From Ancylobacter dichloromethanicus (GTDB lineage Bacteria > Pseudomonadota > Alphaproteobacteria > Rhizobiales > Xanthobacteraceae), in contig NZ_JAHBGC010000011.1 in assembly GCF_018390645.1 (NCBI RefSeq), positions 62,001-126,000 of the forward strand: a stretch of 64,000 bases of DNA, given 5' to 3'. Positions 61,689-64,000 of the stretch are shown here, piece after piece. Made by a program: the position numbers and the translations under genes. The notes under the pieces were generated by a model. It worked only from the letters and a program-made list of their open reading frames with translations, did no database searches and was not told the DNA's origin. How positions within the stretch are numbered: position 1 is the first letter of the stretch; the number at the start of each line of letters is the position of its first letter.

Positions 61689-63011
61689 TCAGCTCAGGCC
61701 GAGCCGGTCCTTGGCTTGATAGAAGGGGAAGACGAGGCGGGCGGCCCGGACCTTCAGCGCCCACATCGGTATGTCGCGGCGCTGCTCGACCACCGCGACC
61801 GGCACCTCGTCCAGCCCGCGCCGGCCGGCGGCGAACTCGCCGACCAGACGGCCCAGATTCTGCGCCAGATTGACGCCGCGGGTGGAAAAGCCGACCACCG
61901 CGAACACTTCCTTGCCGAGCCGCTGGACGTGCGGCAGGTAGCTTTCGGTGACGGCGCAATAGCCTTCCCAATAATCCTCGAACGCGGTGTCGGCCTCGGT
62001 CAGCTGGGGGAAGAGCTGGCGCATGCGGTTCCTCGCATGGGCGATCCCGTAGGCCTGCCGGTCGCCGAAGGCGAACACCGCACCGCCGGAAATCAGCCGC
62101 CCGTCATCGTCGAGCCGACCGAAGCCGCCGGATTTGCGCAGGTCGGTGAAGCATTCCCCGCCGGGCAGGATGGAGGCTCGCAGCTCCGCCCTCAGCGGCG
62201 GGGTGGCGGCGTGATAGAGATAAACCGGTACGGTGGCGCGCTGCACCTCGGGAAGGAAATCGCCGGTATAGGCATTGGTGGCGACGATGACGCGCCGGGC
62301 CCGGACCCGCCCGGCGCCGGCCTTGACGGTGATGCCGCCGGGGCCTTCCTCGATGCCGTCGACCGGGCTGTGCTCGAAGATGCGCACCCCCTCCTGCGTC
62401 GCCGCCCGCCCCAGGCCGATGGTCAGACCGTAGGGGTTCACCGTGCCGCCGCTCGGGTTGAACCAGCCGCCGATATAGCCAGCGGCGCCGAGGCGGGCCG
62501 AAAGATCGCCAGGCGTGAGCCAGGTCACGTCCGCGCCCCAGGCCTTCCACTCGTCATGGGCCTTCCTGACCCTGGCGAGCGAAGCTTCCGAATGCGCCGG
62601 CTGCACCCATCCGTGCTGCACGGGCGAGCAGGCGATCTGGTAGCTGTCGATCTGCCGGAACACCTGTTCGGCACCGCCGAGCACCAGCTCGGACAGCGCG
62701 CGCCCCTTCCTCGGGCCGATCATCGCCTCCACCGCCGAGGGGGTCATGGCGCCGGGGAAATGGGGGACATTGTAGCCACCATTACGCCCGGAGGCGCCGC
62801 TGCCGACGACGCCGGCCTCGATCAGAACGACGTTCTGCCCGGCCCGGGCGGCGGCGAGGGCCGCGTTGAGGCCGCAGAATCCCGCGCCGACCACCACGAG
62901 GTCGGCGCTCTCCTCGCCGGCAAGCGCGGGAAAGGTGAGCGCCGTCTCCCTCAATGTCCGTTTCCAGACGACGCCCTTGAGTTTGCTGTCGATCGGACTG
63001 GCCAGCGTCAT
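61689..63011 (-). CDS. FAD-dependent oxidoreductase, D-amino-acid oxidase (DAO) family
   Basis: A 440-aa flavoprotein. The FAD-binding motif is DLVVVGAGFCGLNAALAAAR, followed by VVLIEAGVVGSGASGRNGGY. The final part has VFAVVGFSTRGVNLAQNLGR, as in PuuB/OrdL-type amine oxidases. It probably oxidises a secondary amine, methylated amino acid or D-amino acid. ATG 63011 is used, with AGGTGG upstream; a GTG four codons earlier is possible. It lies between the racemase-like and demethylase-like genes, with short gaps, in one operon. Confidence 0.82.
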   Translation of the reverse strand: MTLASPIDSKLKGVVWKRTLRETALTFPALAGEESADLVVVGAGFCGLNAALAAARAGQNVVLIEAGVVGSGASGRNGGYNVPHFPGAMTPSAVEAMIGPRKGRALSELVLGGAEQVFRQIDSYQIACSPVQHGWVQPAHSEASLARVRKAHDEWKAWGADVTWLTPGDLSARLGAAGYIGGWFNPSGGTVNPYGLTIGLGRAATQEGVRIFEHSPVDGIEEGPGGITVKAGAGRVRARRVIVATNAYTGDFLPEVQRATVPVYLYHAATPPLRAELRASILPGGECFTDLRKSGGFGRLDDDGRLISGGAVFAFGDRQAYGIAHARNRMRQLFPQLTEADTAFEDYWEGYCAVTESYLPHVQRLGKEVFAVVGFSTRGVNLAQNLGRLVGEFAAGRRGLDEVPVAVVEQRRDIPMWALKVRAARLVFPFYQAKDRLGLS

Positions 63012-63052
63012 GAGACGGCCCACCTGGGTTTGGACGTTCGGGAGTTTGGGTT

Positions 63053-63841
63053 TCAGATCAGCGACAGGCTGCGGCGCGCATTGTCCAGCGCCTCGCGCGG
63101 CGGGGCGCGCAACTGCAGGCGGGTGCTCTTGACCGCGCCGAGCTTCATCGCGATGTCGGTCATGGTCTCAAGATATTTGAGCGCCACGGTCGAGGAATCC
63201 ATGACCGGCACGCCGGTGCCCGGCACTTCCGTGTAGCCGCTCAGGCGCAGCAGCGGGCCGTAGTAGGCGCAGCCGACGAGGATGATGTCGGCGCCATCGG
63301 CGATGCAGCCTCTCGCCACTTCCTCGAGGCGCGGAATGAACGCGGCATGGGGATCGGCGACGGCGCCGAGCAGGAGCCCCGCGTCGGATTCCGGCATGAT
63401 GGTGCGGACCGGGCGCACGATGGCGCGATCGCGCAGCCCATAGGCCAGCAGGTCGTTCTCGATCGCGATCGTGGTCTTCTGCGAGACGGTGACGACGGCG
63501 AGCCGCTTGCCCATGGCGAGAGCCGCCAGCATGGACTGCTCGCTGACCGAGCCGACCGGCACCGAGAGCACCTCGCGGGCCTCCCACAGCGGGTCGTTCC
63601 AGCAGCCGAGGAAGACGCCGTCGAAGCCGTCCTCCTCCGCCTTCAGCGCCGCTTCGACGATGTGCACCGAATTGATGTGCTCGGCATAGGCGGAGCGCAC
63701 GAAGTTGCCGCTTTTCGGCAGGAAGCGGAATTCAAGCTCGGTGCCCGCAGCCAGCGCCGGGCGGACGGCCGCGTCCAGCTTTTCCCACAGCGGGGCAAGG
63801 GCGTCGTTGGCGGTGGTGGGATGTATCCAGCAGAGTTTCAT
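63053..63841 (-). CDS. Asp/Glu/hydantoin racemase-family protein
   Basis: A 262-aa member of the cofactor-independent two-cysteine racemase/isomerase superfamily. Candidate catalytic cysteines are in VFLGCWNDPLWEAREV and ILVGCAYYGPLLRL, one in each half. The N-terminus is MKLCWIHPTTANDALAPLW. It is the first gene of the minus-strand operon. Hydantoin, allantoin and amino-acid racemases and maleate isomerase belong to this superfamily, so the reaction is not assigned. Its upstream region is AT-rich. Confidence 0.78.
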   Translation of the reverse strand: MKLCWIHPTTANDALAPLWEKLDAAVRPALAAGTELEFRFLPKSGNFVRSAYAEHINSVHIVEAALKAEEDGFDGVFLGCWNDPLWEAREVLSVPVGSVSEQSMLAALAMGKRLAVVTVSQKTTIAIENDLLAYGLRDRAIVRPVRTIMPESDAGLLLGAVADPHAAFIPRLEEVARGCIADGADIILVGCAYYGPLLRLSGYTEVPGTGVPVMDSSTVALKYLETMTDIAMKLGAVKSTRLQLRAPPREALDNARRSLSLI

Positions 63842-63932
63842 GCAACCACACCCTTCATGTGGGACGACGGCCGCGACGCGACCGATTCTGCGCGACGCGC
63901 GCCGTTCTTGGCAACGACTGCGGTAAAGTGTA

Positions 63933-63948
63933 ATATGTTATAAAATTA
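63933..63948. promoter_or_regulatory. AT-rich operator-like site upstream of the catabolic operon
   Basis: ATATGTTATAAAATTA contains TGTTATAA (63936-63943), the same 8-base core as the perfect palindrome upstream of proC. It lies about 95 bases upstream of the racemase-like gene in a short AT-rich zone (63925-63960) that probably also holds the promoter. No gene is visible in 63842-64000. Confidence 0.4.
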
Positions 63949-64000
63949 TTGCAACAGTAACCGCAGGACAGCGGCTAAAATCCGTGTCCCGGTTCGCGGA

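Overview
The window is GC-rich chromosomal DNA of an alphaproteobacterium, most likely order Rhizobiales (Hyphomicrobiales) and possibly Xanthobacteraceae-like. This rests on the split F1 operon atpHAGDC, the chorismate mutase-hisC-tyrC and metXW gene groups, a DUF2794 gene, and a GCGTTTTC...GAAAACGC palindromic repeat of a type common in Rhizobiales. No rRNA operon, prophage, insertion sequence or CRISPR array is visible. The only tRNA gene is tRNA-Sec.

Layout. 1-3.3 kb: the end of obgE, then proB, then an AT-rich accessory island with two divergent unknown genes. 3.3-11.2 kb: a serine hydrolase, a four-gene polyamine-type ABC importer, a cofactor-free haloperoxidase-like hydrolase and a Tat-exported bicupin. 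11.4-24.1 kb: a nearly complete selenocysteine locus. selC, selB, selA, fdhE and a three-subunit membrane formate dehydrogenase lie on the minus strand, and the alpha subunit carries an in-frame UGA followed by a SECIS-like hairpin. A TlpA-like/transglutaminase-like pair and selD follow on the plus strand. 24.3-28.5 kb: a lar operon (larA-larC-larE-larB) that makes and uses the nickel-pincer nucleotide cofactor. 28.5-33.1 kb: a reductase/epimerase, agmatine-to-putrescine genes (aguB, aguA), DUF2794 and DUF1223 genes. 33.4-43.7 kb: acnA, ccmAB, atpHAGDC and a TenA-like gene. 43.8-52.6 kb: an IF-1 variant, a DEAD-box helicase, a methyltransferase, metW/metX, a tyrosine-pathway operon and a deaminase. 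52.6-58 kb: mmsA with a divergent LysR gene, and a MerR/heavy-metal ATPase pair. 58-64 kb: proC and a four-gene minus-strand catabolic cluster containing an Old Yellow Enzyme-type demethylase-like flavoenzyme, a D-amino-acid-oxidase-like flavoenzyme, an Asp/Glu/hydantoin racemase-like protein and an undescribed internally duplicated WHxH protein.

How the genes work together. SelD makes selenophosphate, SelA converts Ser-tRNA-Sec to Sec-tRNA-Sec, and SelB delivers it to the UGA in the formate dehydrogenase alpha mRNA. FdhE matures the enzyme, which sends formate electrons to the quinone pool. LarB, LarC and LarE build the Ni-pincer cofactor for LarA. Most notable observations: selC lies wholly inside the reading frame of selB; the AT-rich island has iteron-like repeats abutting a near-consensus promoter; and the 58-64 kb cluster combines an unknown duplicated protein with similar palindromes upstream of both proC and the cluster.
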